From: Gracilaria domingensis
Taxonomy: Eukaryota; Rhodophyta; Florideophyceae; Gracilariales; Gracilariaceae
Length of the DNA: 64,000 bases
Reading direction: 5' to 3'
Assembly: GCA_022539475.1 (NCBI GenBank)
Contig: VCMS01000230.1
Location: 1-64,000, forward strand
This document shows, piece by piece, positions 53,698 to 64,000 of the stretch; the stretch's first letter is position 1; every line of letters starts with the position of its first letter. The position numbers and the translations under genes are program-made. Under the pieces are notes generated by a model that was given only the letters and a program-made list of their open reading frames with translations, made no database searches and was not told the DNA's origin.

Positions 53698-54790
53698 TTA
53701 AGAGGATGGTTGCAGCTGTCTTTTTCTCGCAGTTTTTTCTGTTTTGTTTAAGTCGATAGTTTCATCAAGCTCCGCGTGCGCCTCGGTAGCAATGTGTAAC
53801 GGTGCTGGCATTGGAGATGGGGTCGGCAGGCTCCCAACAGGAGAACGTAATGAGTCCAACTCAAATCCATCTTCTGACACGAACTCATATTCATCATGAA
53901 TAGATGAGTCATCTTCAACCCTGTACACGGGACCTGGTCCCCCTGTTTCCGTTCTAAGTGCGATCCATGCAAGAAATATCATTAACGCAACATAAAGGGG
54001 TACGACGCATGCCAGAGTGAGCACCCTCAATGCCACATGACTCGAACGAATACCCTCAATTATTGATTGAAGCACAAACGCAATGTTAAGACAAACTGCG
54101 ACGCCTGCAGCAGCTCATGCCAGCAGAGATATGGACTTGGAGTTCTTGAACTCATTCATTCTTCTTGTGGAATTCGTCAATCTTATCATTGGAACAATTG
54201 AAAACGGGAGCTGAAGAGAAAGAACGACTTGACAAAAGATAAGCAGTTGATATGTCCCAGTATCCCCCATAATGGAGATAACAAACAGAGCAGGGATTAT
54301 GGCGATGAGACGCGTAACGAGTCGACGAATAACTGGTGGGGCACGAAGATCAAGGAATCCTTCCATTACGTACTGCCCGGCTAGAGTTCCGCACAGTGTT
54401 GAACTCTGGCCCGATGCTATGAGCGCTATCCCAAACAGGAGAGGGGCAATTTCCACCTTGCCGAATTTGAATCCCGTGTTTTCTAAAAGATGATAAGCCT
54501 TGAAAAGGGTAGTCACCTCAATCCCCTTCGTCCAGAAATTTGCAGCCGCAATGATTAGAATCGCACAGTTGATGAATAAGGCAGCATTCAAAGCTATTGT
54601 AGTGTCAATGAGGTTGTATCGGCACTAGGAACGCAGTGTTTCACGAGATCGATCTGGAACACGCTCAATAACCAAAGCCGAGTGCAGATAGAAGTTATGC
54701 GGCATAACAGTTGCCCCGACAATGCCTGTGGCCACATACAGGCTTGAAGTGTCGAGGCGAGGGACAAAAACTCCGATCTGAAGCGATGTC
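53698..54790 (-). pseudogene. NRAMP-family metal transporter, 5'-truncated with two in-frame stops
   Basis: From about 54790 downward in one frame: the NRAMP signature region [16 protein letters not shown], membrane segments (ALNAALFINCAILIIAAANF), the conserved LIASGQSSTLCGTLAGQYV, and QVVLSLQLPFSIVPMIRLT. The last segment is VLTLACVVPLYVALMIFLAW, followed by a hydrophilic cytosolic tail. NRAMP proteins carry Mn2+/Fe2+ with protons across membranes. Two stops break the frame: TAG at 54625-54627 and TGA at 54115-54117 (probably a former Trp codon). The first half of the protein, including the DPGN region, is missing where coiled-coil sequence begins. The gene is convergent with the POLE2 copy, 78 bp between their ends. 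Confidence 0.85.
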
Positions 54791-54966
54791 TTGAACGTTT
54801 TCAGAAGGAAGTTGAGGAACCCAAGAACTAAGGAGAAGAGCTGGAACGCGCCGAAGCTAACTCAGCAGTAGATGGGAAGGAGAAGGAACGGATATTGGGG
54901 AGCACATTGCAGACGTTGAGTGGTCTTTCAGAAGAAGATGAGCGATATCAGGACGCGGAAGGGTAA
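54776..54966 (+). pseudogene. coiled-coil protein fragment right of the NRAMP block
   Basis: A plus-strand frame reads [17 protein letters not shown], an in-frame TAA, then [19 protein letters not shown] and LSGLSEEDERYQDAEG, ending in TAA at 54966. The heptad-like pattern resembles the fragment at 51440-51698 and could be the C-terminal part of the same original gene. Confidence 0.5.
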
Positions 54967-55151
54967 CGGATGCTATGCGGATGCCTTTACTGGGAGGGAT
55001 AAGTATCAAGCAGACAGCTCATAGTTTGTAAGATGAACAAAAGCGAAGCATTTGCTTGGAGGCGAATGATTCACATTACCCAGAAAGAAACGAATGCAAA
55101 ATGGCATGATTCTACATGGGTACAGGTATCGTTTAGCGGATTTTGTGTTGC

Positions 55152-55601
55152 TTACTTAGCGGATCTCTTTTGAATCGTTAGCATATTAAGCCTGCTATCT
55201 TTGGACCGCTTGTACATGTTCTTCACTTTTTGTTCAAGCGTTGCACTCTGAACTGTAGCCGGAAGCTTTTCGCTTAACGTTTCTGTAAAGTAAAATGGAA
55301 CGTGAGAATGGTTTTTCATCTTCAATACAACGCTTACGTAGTGGCGATAAGTGTTAGTGACAATCTCCGTCATAGCTTCCACAAAATCTTCGTCGTAGAA
55401 CGCATCCAATATAGTTCGATGTTCAATAAATCTTCTTATTTCTTCATATCTTCGTTTTGCCATATCCAAATATATTTCCGCTTGGAGATCTGAGATAGTC
55501 TCGACGCCAGCAAAACAGTTCGTACATAATTCTCGTTTAAACCTAGCAATTTCGAGATTATCAACCTCGTTTCGGATTGCTTTGAGCGTATCGGAATTCA
55601 T
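55152..55601 (-). CDS. orphan protein, 149 residues, unknown
   Basis: An ATG-started intact frame, strongly helical and charged (NEVDNLEIARFKREL, DMAKRRYEEIRRFIEHRT), with one CTNC pair, no signal peptide and no membrane segment. Even composition and an uninterrupted frame in an AT-rich region support a real gene. No family recognised. It could be part of a transposon or a host orphan. Confidence 0.45.
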   Translation of the reverse strand: MNSDTLKAIRNEVDNLEIARFKRELCTNCFAGVETISDLQAEIYLDMAKRRYEEIRRFIEHRTILDAFYDEDFVEAMTEIVTNTYRHYVSVVLKMKNHSHVPFYFTETLSEKLPATVQSATLEQKVKNMYKRSKDSRLNMLTIQKRSAK

Positions 55602-57014
55602 TTATGGATTAAGATATGGATGTGCTTGAAAAATTTTTTGATCTCAAATGTGCAAGCAAGACGATTGAAAAGGAAGAAGGGGCTTTACTCAACTCTTGTA
55701 AAGATCGAGAGCACGCATAAATGGTTAATGCAGTGTAGTGCTGGGGTATACAAAGTTTTGAACTCCGTGCTCTGTCTCTACGAATTGCCTTCGTTTATAA
55801 GATTAAGAGTAATCTGAGGAAAGTATAAGTCTATCAAAATGAGGACTACTGCAGAAAACCAATACAAGGTAAAACTGACGTTCATAAGGAAAGAAGTGCC
55901 TTCCTACATCATCGTTTGATCACTGACAAAGAATCCGGTAAGTTCTATACAGAAGCGCTTCTCTGCGCAGGCTCCATAATGAAGATATCAGCCTCGGTAG
56001 AGGAATATTTCTTCATGACGCCGTACAGATTGAATAGCTGTGTGATTATTCAGAACTTTTGTGACGGCCGTGTTACACGTCTACACATGGCGGAAGCACT
56101 GGAAAGTTTCCGGGAGGGTGAGGAAAGTTTCGTTTCTGCGTTTTCTTGGAAACGGAGCATCCCGCGCGGTCGGCCGATGATGGTCCATGCGCCGTAACGG
56201 CGCATAATATAGACGTTTAGGTACTGATTATAGATATATACATTGGTCTTCTTGCACGAAATGAACTCCTAAAACAATCATAAATCTCACTTTGTAATAT
56301 AATATAAGCCTTGAAGTACAGCCCTGTATTGTAACCTTCATATTACATAATCGTAAAATAAGGCTTACATTACATAGGGCAACTGTTTGCCTACCTCCAC
56401 CATGGCACTACGCTTTTACGCAGAAAAGCGGTTACAGAGCTTCCTCACATTGTGCTCTTGTCGTTATGAACGAAACGCGTGTCCCTCTCAAGCTCCACTT
56501 TGTACAATCAGAGTGTGAAAAGGCGTGAGGGGTGCAACGTTGACGATTAATCGTGTAGCGGAACTGGGGGGCAAGCGTCTCTTCGCTCGCGTTGAAGCGT
56601 CTTCTCGTGATAGGAGAAAGAACTTCAAAACCCAAAACTGCTATGCTCTGCTCTCTCCCAACAAGAGAGCAAAGCACGCAGTGGTAGATAAGCTTTACTT
56701 GCGGAGATGCGCACCGCACCGGTATTCAGTACCGGTGCGTGTAGGGCAACTAATTGATTACCTAACGCAAGGCTCACCAAAATGACAACACTTGCATTAG
56801 ATTGCAACTGATTGCAGCTGCGCAACTTCTTAACAAAGAGATTGCAACTGATTGCAGCTGCGCAACTTCTTAACAAAGAGATTGCAATCTCACGTAAGAT
56901 TCGGCTTCAATGCTCAGAAAGACCGACAGCTCTTAAAATAATGTCTCTGGAAATAGGAAATTTCACAACTTTCAAGTAGTCGGTACGTTCCCTGATTCAA
57001 GAACGAGTATTATA
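55602..57014. other. intergenic with small repeats
   Basis: No gene. A palindrome tgcgccgtaacggcgca lies near 56190. A fold-back unit near 56297-56377 has arms TGTAATATAATATAAGCC/GGCTTACATTACA and a central acagccctgta. A 40-bp tandem duplication at 56799-56878 is listed separately. Confidence 0.45.
56799..56878. repeat. 40-bp perfect tandem duplication
   Basis: Two identical adjacent 40-bp copies starting agattgcaactgattgcag (56799-56838, 56839-56878), followed by a partial third (agattgcaa). Identity implies a recent duplication. Confidence 0.9.
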
Positions 57015-57218
57015 ATGCCTTCTTGGCTCCTTCAGATTCACGATGGGCCCAGTAAAAACTTTATGCTTTCAATAGCATACTCGATCGGTCGTAGGCCCAC
57101 TTGCGTGCTCAATTACATGAGCAGCAAACTTACATCGTGTGCTATACAACCAGAACTTGAAATGTTGTACAACAGCCAAAGTGCTTTCTTTCAGTTCAAG
57201 CCCATCTGCAAAGGGTAA
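57015..57218 (+). CDS. possible FHA-domain fragment
   Basis: 67 codons from ATG at 57015. WLLQIHDGPSKNFMLSIAYS, directly followed by IGRRPTCVLN, resembles the start of an FHA phosphothreonine-binding domain (first strands plus the GR motif), as at the N-terminus of nibrin-like proteins. The later Ser-x-x-His core is not seen, so it is a fragment or a false lead. Confidence 0.3.
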   Translation: MPSWLLQIHDGPSKNFMLSIAYSIGRRPTCVLNYMSSKLTSCAIQPELEMLYNSQSAFFQFKPICKG

Positions 57219-57469
57219 ATTCAAAATCATGTAAACAAATTGAAAGTCAATCCCAATTCAACGCCCCGATAATAGGATCCATTTCTCAATACAACTTCCT
57301 TGTGCGGATAGCCGGACATGATATTTTACTGCAGGACATCAGTGGCCCCACGCCAAACAATGACATAAAAATTGAAACCCTTTAAAAGCTCCATTTTCTC
57401 AGCCCTCTCCACTCGAAAAGAGCAGAGGAAACCGATCCTTTTCTGACGGTGCTTTCAAATGGGTTGATC

Positions 57470-59061
57470 ATGGCTAAACTTCATCTTTTCGTCACAGTGT
57501 TCCTCGCCATTGGCTTCATGCATGTGAGCCAAGGTCAGGACTGCCCTTCCAAATGTCTCAAAACCAAAAGCCTCGCCAACAAGTCATGCGCGTCTTTCAG
57601 GCCGCTTGGATGTGTCGTCAAATCTTGCACGGATGATGGCGACGCCGAAGGTTACTCATGCGTTGCTCCCACCCCCACTCCCACTGCATGCCCCGCTGTT
57701 TGCAACGCCGATAGGAAAGCCACCAGGAAGGAGTGCAAGAAGCTTTCGTTCTTGGGTTGCACGCTTCAAAAGTGTACGTCTGGAGCTGGTAAAAAAGGGT
57801 GGACTTGCGCAACACCCCCCACTGGATGTCCGAATGTATGTCGAAGCAGCAGAAAACATGTTCGAAGGGAATGCAAGAATGTGAAGGCTCTTGGATGCAA
57901 AGTGCAGACGTGTGGCGCTAGTACTTCGCTCGGATACTCATGCAAGATTCCAGAGGTGAAGGAAGAGTGTCCTGGAAGATGCTTCCTTAAAAGGAGGGAC
58001 GCCAGAAGGGATTGCAAAGACGTTGAGGATCTTGGATGCGAGGTGCAAAAATGCCTCTCTGCTGCAGGAAAGGCTTCTCCTGTGGCCCAGTCAAGCTGGA
58101 AACCGGTGACAACATTGAGTTTGTGGATCCAGTTGTGGGACAGAAGTACGATTTCTCGCTCAGGTTCATCAACGAGGGCTCTGCTGTGTCTGTTGAGGAT
58201 ATTTTTCTTCTTTGCGACGCAACGGGCTCAATGACCTCCGCAATCGAAACCGCGAAGACGAGGTTTGAACAGGTGGTTGCAGAGCGAACCGATGTTTCAG
58301 GTGACGTACGATTTGGAGTTGGTATATTTAGGGACGAATTAGAGCTAGATGACGGCTTCCAGAATCTTGCTGCTATCACAGCTGACACAAGCAGTGTGTA
58401 TAGCGCAATTGATACAATCACGGCATCTGGTGGTCTTGATGCTGATGAAGCAAACCTTGTGGCGCTTTACAAGGTCGCAACCGAAGATAGCATTGGCTGG
58501 AGGGAAAACTCGCAAAAAATCGTAATATACTTCGGAGACTTCCCCGGGCATGAGCCCAGCTGCGTTGGTGGACTAACAATCACGAGAGAAACTGTAGTCG
58601 AGAGGTTGAATGATAAGGGTATCACGGTGGTTGCCGTAAACTTTGGAAGCTCCGTAGGGGAGTTGAATCGCGCTCCGAGAGGTTTTGGATGCGGGGCTGA
58701 TTCGACTCTTGCGCCGACTGGACAAGCAGATTTTATTACGACGGAGACTGGCGGAGACGTGGCTGAAACCACAGACCAGACAGAGCTGATCAATCTGATT
58801 AATTCACTGATATCGAACCTACCGCTCACATACGAATCTGATACTGCTGATTGTGACGGTTACATCACCACATCGTATAATCCGAACTTCCCATTCGAAC
58901 TGTTCCCAGACGAGGAGACGACGGTGATTCAGACGGTTCAACTACTGCCTGGAGTGTGCGCGCTTCCCACCGACTCGTTCGAATGCGAATACAGGTATAC
59001 AGCCAGCGGAGCTGGAGTGCCTTCAACACTGGTGCAGGTGAACGGGGTGAAGGGATGCTAA
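57470..59061 (+). pseudogene. secreted protein with four six-cysteine modules and a vWA domain; one frameshift
   Basis: The ATG at 57470 opens a signal peptide (MAKLHLFVTVFLAIGFMHVS). Four modules of about 40 residues follow, each with the pattern C-x3-C, C about 11 on, GC-x4-C and G-[YWF]-[ST]-C. The fourth is split between two frames at 58068-58073 (gaaaggc), so a single-base loss, or a sequencing error, breaks the gene. The second frame continues with a von Willebrand A domain whose MIDAS-like motif is LLCDATGSMTSAI. It then has FGVGIFRDE and IVIYFGDFPGHEP, and a cysteine-containing beta-rich C-terminal domain ending at 59061. vWA domains mediate metal-dependent adhesion; an extracellular-matrix role is likely. 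A TTTAAAAG box lies about 90 bp upstream. The intact four-module symmetry suggests a gene broken very recently, if at all. Confidence 0.75.
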
Positions 59062-59288
59062 AGCGACACAAACATATTATTAGTTTATTGCAGAGTTGTG
59101 AAGACTGTACAAGGTCAGCGTAGCGAATGCACCGAGTGCCAACCGTGCTAGAGTTTGGTGCACAGAGTTTGACACTACGACCGTGCCAAATTGAGGGAAA
59201 TGACCAACTTTTGAATAGAAGTTACTCTAGTTTAGATCAAAGTCAGTCATCTTTGCGCGACGTATAGAGCTTTGCTATAAAGAATAAT
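59062..59288. other. spacer with an end block of the local repeat family
   Basis: Near 59265 the block agagctttgctataaag matches the right-end motif of copies A-D. No gene. Confidence 0.4.
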
Positions 59289-59594
59289 TTGGAGGCTTCG
59301 GAATTTGTCGTGGCTGACAGCGGTTACAAGGATGAAAAGTGTCGCAAAACGGGTGTTAAAGACTTTGAAAATCAATGTTTCGCTCTTGTTCGAGCTCGCC
59401 ATGAAACTGAAAACAGAAGAATGAAGCAGTTTAGGATTTTATCTAGTCGCTTCCGAAATGACAAGTCACTGCATTCGGCCTGTTTCCATTCTATTCTAAA
59501 CCTGATGCAAATTGCTATTCAAAATGGGGAGCCAATTTTTGTCGAACCTCAGTACGGAAGTTGTACCCCACTACGGTCTGTGGTGTACAGTTGA
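59289..59594 (+). pseudogene. Harbinger-type transposase, C-terminal fragment (copy 3)
   Basis: FVVADSGYKDEKC (third catalytic-region Asp) and LVRARHETENRRMKQFRIL (catalytic Glu region), then HSACFHSILNLMQIAIQNGE. The order and motifs match the C-terminal part of the transposase at 60734-61717 (LTDNGYKQVKC, RARHEKLYARFKQF) but with clear divergence. No N-terminal part is present. Confidence 0.65.
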
Positions 59595-60733
59595 ATAAAG
59601 TTCACTCTTCAGCTGACGGGCCTCTGTTGGACTGTGTGACCAAAGTTGAACTCTCTCGCAGAGATGCGATACCAATCGGTCTGCTGATAGACTGTTTGAT
59701 ATCGACTCTACCGATTCTACAAGCTGGTGTGCCTGCAGTTGGAAGCTGGCGTAGCGACGGCTTCCCAAGGTTGTTGGACGCAATTGTAATTGTATTCGAT
59801 ATAATAGTTGACTACTCACTACTACTAGATAGATGTTCTAGCTTTTGTTAAGTAGTAGGCTAGTAACTAAAGCACATACTCAGTGGGTATGGCGCACTTC
59901 TACACATCTAGGTCACTCAGATGTGTAGATCATTGTAGCAACAATGCACAAATTACCAATGCATTTCTTGCAAGAGAAGAAGCATATAGATTGCATACAC
60001 ACTCATAGTCCCAGATATTTCCCTCACTTCGCCTCTCACCCTACTCCAAATATCTCACACTTTTTGCTATAGAAAATGATGAAATGCAGAAATAATATTA
60101 CTTCTGTTCTGGAATTGCGTTGGACTCCAATAAAGCAGTTTGAGATGTTTAATTGTGAATTGTGAGAATCAAGCAATCATTATTCCGGAGCTTGCGGGAA
60201 TGACTGCATTTACATAATACATATTTGAATATAAATGTATAATAAATTATCATTATGTACATATATCCATCTGCACACAAGTTTTATTCAAGAGGCATTG
60301 TTTCATTTTGAGTCTACTGACGCAGCTGACTAATCGATATTGTTTTCTCAATGAAAATGGATCCGTCACAAAATAAACAGGCTTCATTCACCAAAAGATA
60401 TCTGACAAGCAAAACATAGTGCCCTCATTTAAAACATTCAATACTAGACTTGTCGAATAAATAGAGAATTGCTTAGGTGTGTTTTTCTAAGGTTCACAGA
60501 AAAAATAAAAGCGGTGCAAATTCTACAGATCACATATGAAAACGGAAACGTTAAAAAGCATGTAGTTTATTTCTTCATTGAAACTATAAATAAGAATAAA
60601 AAATTGTGCACTAAAGCATGCAACTGTTTTCCATCTTTGCAATATCCCAGTCAATAGAACGTCTCTCTTCATGTAGATAGTTCGAAATTCATTAAGGTCT
60701 CATCCGTCATAAAGGCGATCTGAATAATGTTCG
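59595..60733. other. intergenic AT-rich region, nothing recognised
   Basis: Short frames near 59640-59850 without family features. The remainder is AT-rich and lies on the 3' side of the minus-strand transposase. Confidence 0.4.
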
Positions 60734-61717
60734 CTACAGCAAAAAAATATGACCATGTTTTGACAAACGATGCCGAAAACGTTGTTCCAAAGCTGAGAAT
60801 TGTTTAAAGCGAGCATACAACTTCTCGTGTCTGGCTCGAAATATTTGATGCTTCTCTTTGAAAATAGGTGAAACAGACTCTGGAGTAATGCATTTCACTT
60901 GTTTGTACCCATTGTCCGTTAAAATGCATTCGTTTGGCAGTAGACAAAACCTCAAATTGGAATTAAATATTTCGCTGTCTGGGTGGTTTCCACAGCTGTA
61001 CGGACCATTAATCCATAATATCTCATCTTTGAATAAACTCAATCCTAGTTCATATCGCAATCCTGCAGATTTAAATTTGTGAGAAAACCACATTTTGTTA
61101 AACGGTTTTGGTTCACAAATCGGAAAGTTCTCTCCATCCACACTCATATAGCAGTTTTCAAAAGGGGTAGGACAAAAACGGTTTGCAAAATTAATCTAAA
61201 TTTTGCTAGAAAGATAAACGTGAAAAATGTACTTGGTTTGTAAACTCAGCATATTTAAATTTGAAAATGCCTGAACGGCAAAATATGTCCATTTTCTATA
61301 TGTTTTTTCGTCAACTCCACATATCACTGCATTTGTGTGCTCTGTATTATAAAGCTTCAAAAACATAAGTCCCCATAAAATGTGTTTCATCTCAGTACCA
61401 TTTGGTAAAGAGTTTCTGAGAAGCACCCAAATGCGAAGAACAACTTCGATTGAGACTCCGAAGATACAGTGAAATTTTCTTACGCTATTTTCATTCATTG
61501 ACATGACTGATTGGCCTAAAATATTAGAAGCCTCCCGTAGTAGATGAAGTTTAAGAGCATGAATATGGTGGTGGGCCATGATGAAGAACTGTTCTACAAG
61601 TGCACGGAAATGCAAACAACTCAACAGGCAAAAAAGTTTCATATGTAGAGAGCGTTCAAATGCCCTAATCTGCATTATGCTTAAATTTTTCCTACTCGTG
61701 TTTGTTTTAGGGCGCAT
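60734..61717 (-). pseudogene. Harbinger-type transposase, nearly complete, one in-frame stop (copy 4)
   Basis: The ATG at 61717 gives a 327-codon frame broken only by TAG at 61196-61198. N-terminal helices are followed by a helix-turn-helix (SVRKFHCIFGVSIEVVLRIW) and a block KHILWGLMFLKLYNTEHT. The catalytic part has MSVDGENFPICEP (Asp), WINGPYSCGNHPDSEIF (Asp), ILTDNGYKQVKC, and FRARHEKLYARFKQF (Glu). Its length and completeness suggest a recently disabled transposase. No terminal repeats were recognised. Confidence 0.75.
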
Positions 61718-63012
61718 GTCTGTATAAGAAACTATCCATTTCCTCGGTGGGAGGGTTTGCCAATTTGAGAATCAGAGTCTTAGCATTGGTAGATGTCCTA
61801 CAAATTCAGAGTAAACGCCTCGTATCAAAATCGTCCTAGGCAGAAACAAAAAAGTTAGATTCTTAATTTGCTTTCTTTGGCATGCTTTTACATAGACTAT
61901 ATATGCAGGTAGTGCTAATTGGGAGCGTTAATAAATACGTTTCACAACTCCAAATGAATAAAGTCCCAGATCTTTCAGTATGTTCGCAGATATTCGCGAA
62001 TGTTCGCGAATGTTCACCAAGTTTATCTTTTTTTTCTTGGAAGGACCTATAGTATCGACAAAATCATTTGAAAACGGGGATGTACGAACAGAAAAATTTA
62101 AAAGCACTATTGCCTACATTGCCCGATTGGGGCACACTTGATCCAAGTCTTTGACAAAGATACCTCTCTAGCACGAGATCAATAACTTGAAGAAAATGTT
62201 CGATCCTCCAATCTATAAGACTTTCCTAGACCCTAATGCGAATGTACGTTGCGATATACTCTGCGACATAAGGAGTAGATATGCTTAATCTCTTTCATAG
62301 CAAACGTTCATATATAATTTGTAACATTACAAATGTTTTTGGAGTAGTTCGTTTCCGGAATGTTCGCCAAAAAACCAAATATTCGTCAACAAAAGTACTC
62401 TTTAATAACTAAACTAAACTTCTGCAGCTGCAACTATATTAGGATGACATTCATAAGTAGCTACTCTTGTAATAAATTTTGTTTCTGCACTTCTTTTTCG
62501 CATGAAATTGCTAAATTCGCTAAACAAAAAAGCTTATGTTCGTTGCAAACTTAAACTACGAAAATTAGGTTCGCGAATATTCGCAGCATGTTGGCGAACA
62601 CTGAGCTTTACTTTTTATGATTTAAGCACAGATGCTTTTAGAACAAACCCCCAAGATGAAAGCAAAGGCCTTTAGAGACATGAACCAATCTTTAACTTAA
62701 GATTCAAATTTTAGGATGATGTGTTGAACATGTCCTTACAATGAGATCTTCCAGAAATTCGACAACGGGCTAGCAGCTCCCCGGACATGGTCCCCTTAGC
62801 TGCAGCCACTGACAAAGTGGGAAAGAGACAGTTTCTGTATCTGTCAAACAGGTACAAAAGAGCCATGCACAACGAAAAGCAAACTGTCCCTTTGCTTTCT
62901 TGGTGGCATGGAGTTTCGCCTGCGTCGCGCTCTCGCCTTCGGTAACACGCACGGTCCCAGCTTTTACGTTTGCTTTCCTTCGTTTCGCCGACTTGGCCTA
63001 TACCGACAACGA
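61718..63012. other. intergenic; contains a candidate MITE
   Basis: No gene until the ATG at 63013. The region upstream of that gene is GC-richer (62770-63010) and may hold its promoter, though no TATA box is obvious. Confidence 0.4.
61976..62603. mobile_element. candidate non-autonomous element with TTCGCGAA-rich ends
   Basis: The left end CAGTATGTTCGCAGATATTC and the reverse complement of the right end CAGTGTTCGCCAACATGCTG both continue into repeated ttcgcgaa/attcgcgaa palindromic motifs. CA-starting ends suggest hAT, but the 8-bp flanks (agatcttt, agctttac) do not match, so the boundaries are uncertain. Confidence 0.4.
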
Positions 63013-64000
63013 ATGAATTCGCTCCACTACATTCTTGCGAGTAATAACGGGAGTGATAGCGGCAGTGATTTCGAAGGTACCGGTCGCACAGGACCTCCTA
63101 GTCCTCAACCACTGCCAACAAACACCGAAATCCAGCCGTCTTCTTCTGCAAACCCCCGTGCTAGCGTCCAGAATGTCCCGTCACCAACAACATCTGTTCT
63201 TCCCAAGCATGCGAAAATACAAAGCTCCACTCCCACAAACAAAGAAGCAGCACAAGCAAAATCGACAATGAAGAAAAGGTCCAAACGCGCAAAGACAGAC
63301 GAACCCCACTCACGACAGGGAAGCACAAACTACACCGCTAACGACGTAGACCTTCTTCTAGAGATCGTTGCTGAGCTCGAACCTACAGGAGCCAATGGAT
63401 GGGCCAGAGTAGCGCAGAAGTTCAACGATGATATTACCGACGCTGACAAAGCGTTTCGGACCGCAGAGAGCTTAAAAGATAAGTTTGACCGCCTTATTCA
63501 CGTCCATAAACCAACTGGAGACCCCATGTGTCCGCCGTTCGTGCGTCGTGCGAAGCAGATCAACAGAGATATTCAGGCCAAGGTCGTCGCGGCCGTCCTT
63601 GGAAAACATGATGATCATATCAACCCCTCACCTGAGGAACTACAGAAGGGGCGCGACGTAGGCGGCGTGGTTGGGGAGCGTCGAACAAAGAGAAACATTG
63701 CGCCTACTGAGCTGCCTGTGGCTAAGCGGTTTCAACAAGACATTGTAAAGCACATGGAACTTACCAGCGAAGGTGTATCGCAAATGGCTAAGTGGGTTAC
63801 AGAGATGAAGATGCCATCGCACAGTGGTACGATTGTTACTGCTGATGACATCCGAACCATTATCAAGGAGAAGCTGAGTAGTATGAGAGCTCAAAATGAA
63901 AGAGCGCTGCAACAAACCGCAATGCATTTACGCAAGAAAGTTGTCGCAACCGTGGAGAAGTCCCTTCAGCTCCAAAGAAACATCGCATCCGAGAATCAAT
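63013..64000 (+). CDS. DUF6818-like SANT/trihelix protein, runs off the right edge
   Basis: An ATG at 63013 opens an uninterrupted frame to the window end (329 codons so far, no stop). The N-terminus is Ser/Pro/Thr-rich with a basic patch (MKKRSKRAK). Residues about 110-190 form a SANT-like domain: NYTANDVDLLLEIVAEL, GANGWARVAQKFN, TAESLKDKFDRLIHVHKPTG and CPPFVRRAKQINRDI. The KPTGxPxCPPxVRRAK pattern is what I recall as DUF6818, common in oomycetes and red algae and often linked to transposons. The rest is helical and basic, probably a coiled coil (ERALQQTAMHLRKKVVATVE). Likely a DNA-binding nuclear protein or transposon accessory protein; the C-terminus is not visible. Confidence 0.75.
   Translation, partial: MNSLHYILASNNGSDSGSDFEGTGRTGPPSPQPLPTNTEIQPSSSANPRASVQNVPSPTTSVLPKHAKIQSSTPTNKEAAQAKSTMKKRSKRAKTDEPHSRQGSTNYTANDVDLLLEIVAELEPTGANGWARVAQKFNDDITDADKAFRTAESLKDKFDRLIHVHKPTGDPMCPPFVRRAKQINRDIQAKVVAAVLGKHDDHINPSPEELQKGRDVGGVVGERRTKRNIAPTELPVAKRFQQDIVKHMELTSEGVSQMAKWVTEMKMPSHSGTIVTADDIRTIIKEKLSSMRAQNERALQQTAMHLRKKVVATVEKSLQLQRNIASENQ

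Overview
The window looks like nuclear DNA of a multicellular red alga, most likely a florideophyte such as Chondrus crispus. This is an inference. It rests on intron-less host genes with short TATA-led promoters, wide AT-rich gaps full of transposon debris, a short-LTR Copia element of the kind I recall from red algae and aquatic animals, a chromodomain Gypsy element, and a DUF6818-like SANT protein. There are no bacterial operons, CRISPR arrays, rRNA or tRNA genes.

Layout. 1-15.6 kb: a Copia retroelement on the minus strand (553-15581; 98-bp LTRs; target duplication GAGAT), with a younger Gypsy chromovirus inside it (3684-14642; 744-bp LTRs; target duplication AGAAA). Both are broken fossils. 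15.6-26 kb: small host genes (a secreted glycine/serine-rich protein, a secreted beta-propeller protein, a short avidin-fold-like protein) among MITEs and clustered hairpins. 27-29.2 kb: a pogo-type DD35D transposase. 32.2-33.0 kb: a four-finger C2H2 protein. 33-46 kb: a repeat-rich desert with two 1.2-kb repeat copies in opposite orientation, a tandem array of about 14 palindromes, and two broken Harbinger-type transposases.

46.4-50.3 kb: an intact DUF659-type hAT transposase gene meets, tail to tail, an equally open second gene (chromodomain-like segment plus a Cys/His/Asp arrangement of papain-like type). Their stop codons share one TTAA. This pair is the best candidate for an undescribed two-gene mobile system.

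50.9-55 kb: coiled-coil gene fragments flank a block holding the 3' parts of two convergent host genes, DNA polymerase epsilon subunit B and an NRAMP metal transporter. Both are truncated at their 5' ends and both carry lesions. I read this as a duplicated segment inserted into a coiled-coil gene. 55-64 kb: an orphan 149-residue protein, an FHA-like fragment, a secreted protein with four six-cysteine modules and a vWA domain (one frameshift), more Harbinger-type transposase remains, and a DUF6818-like gene that runs off the right edge.

The host genes do not form a pathway. The dominant theme is layered mobile-element insertion with repeated capture and decay of host sequence.
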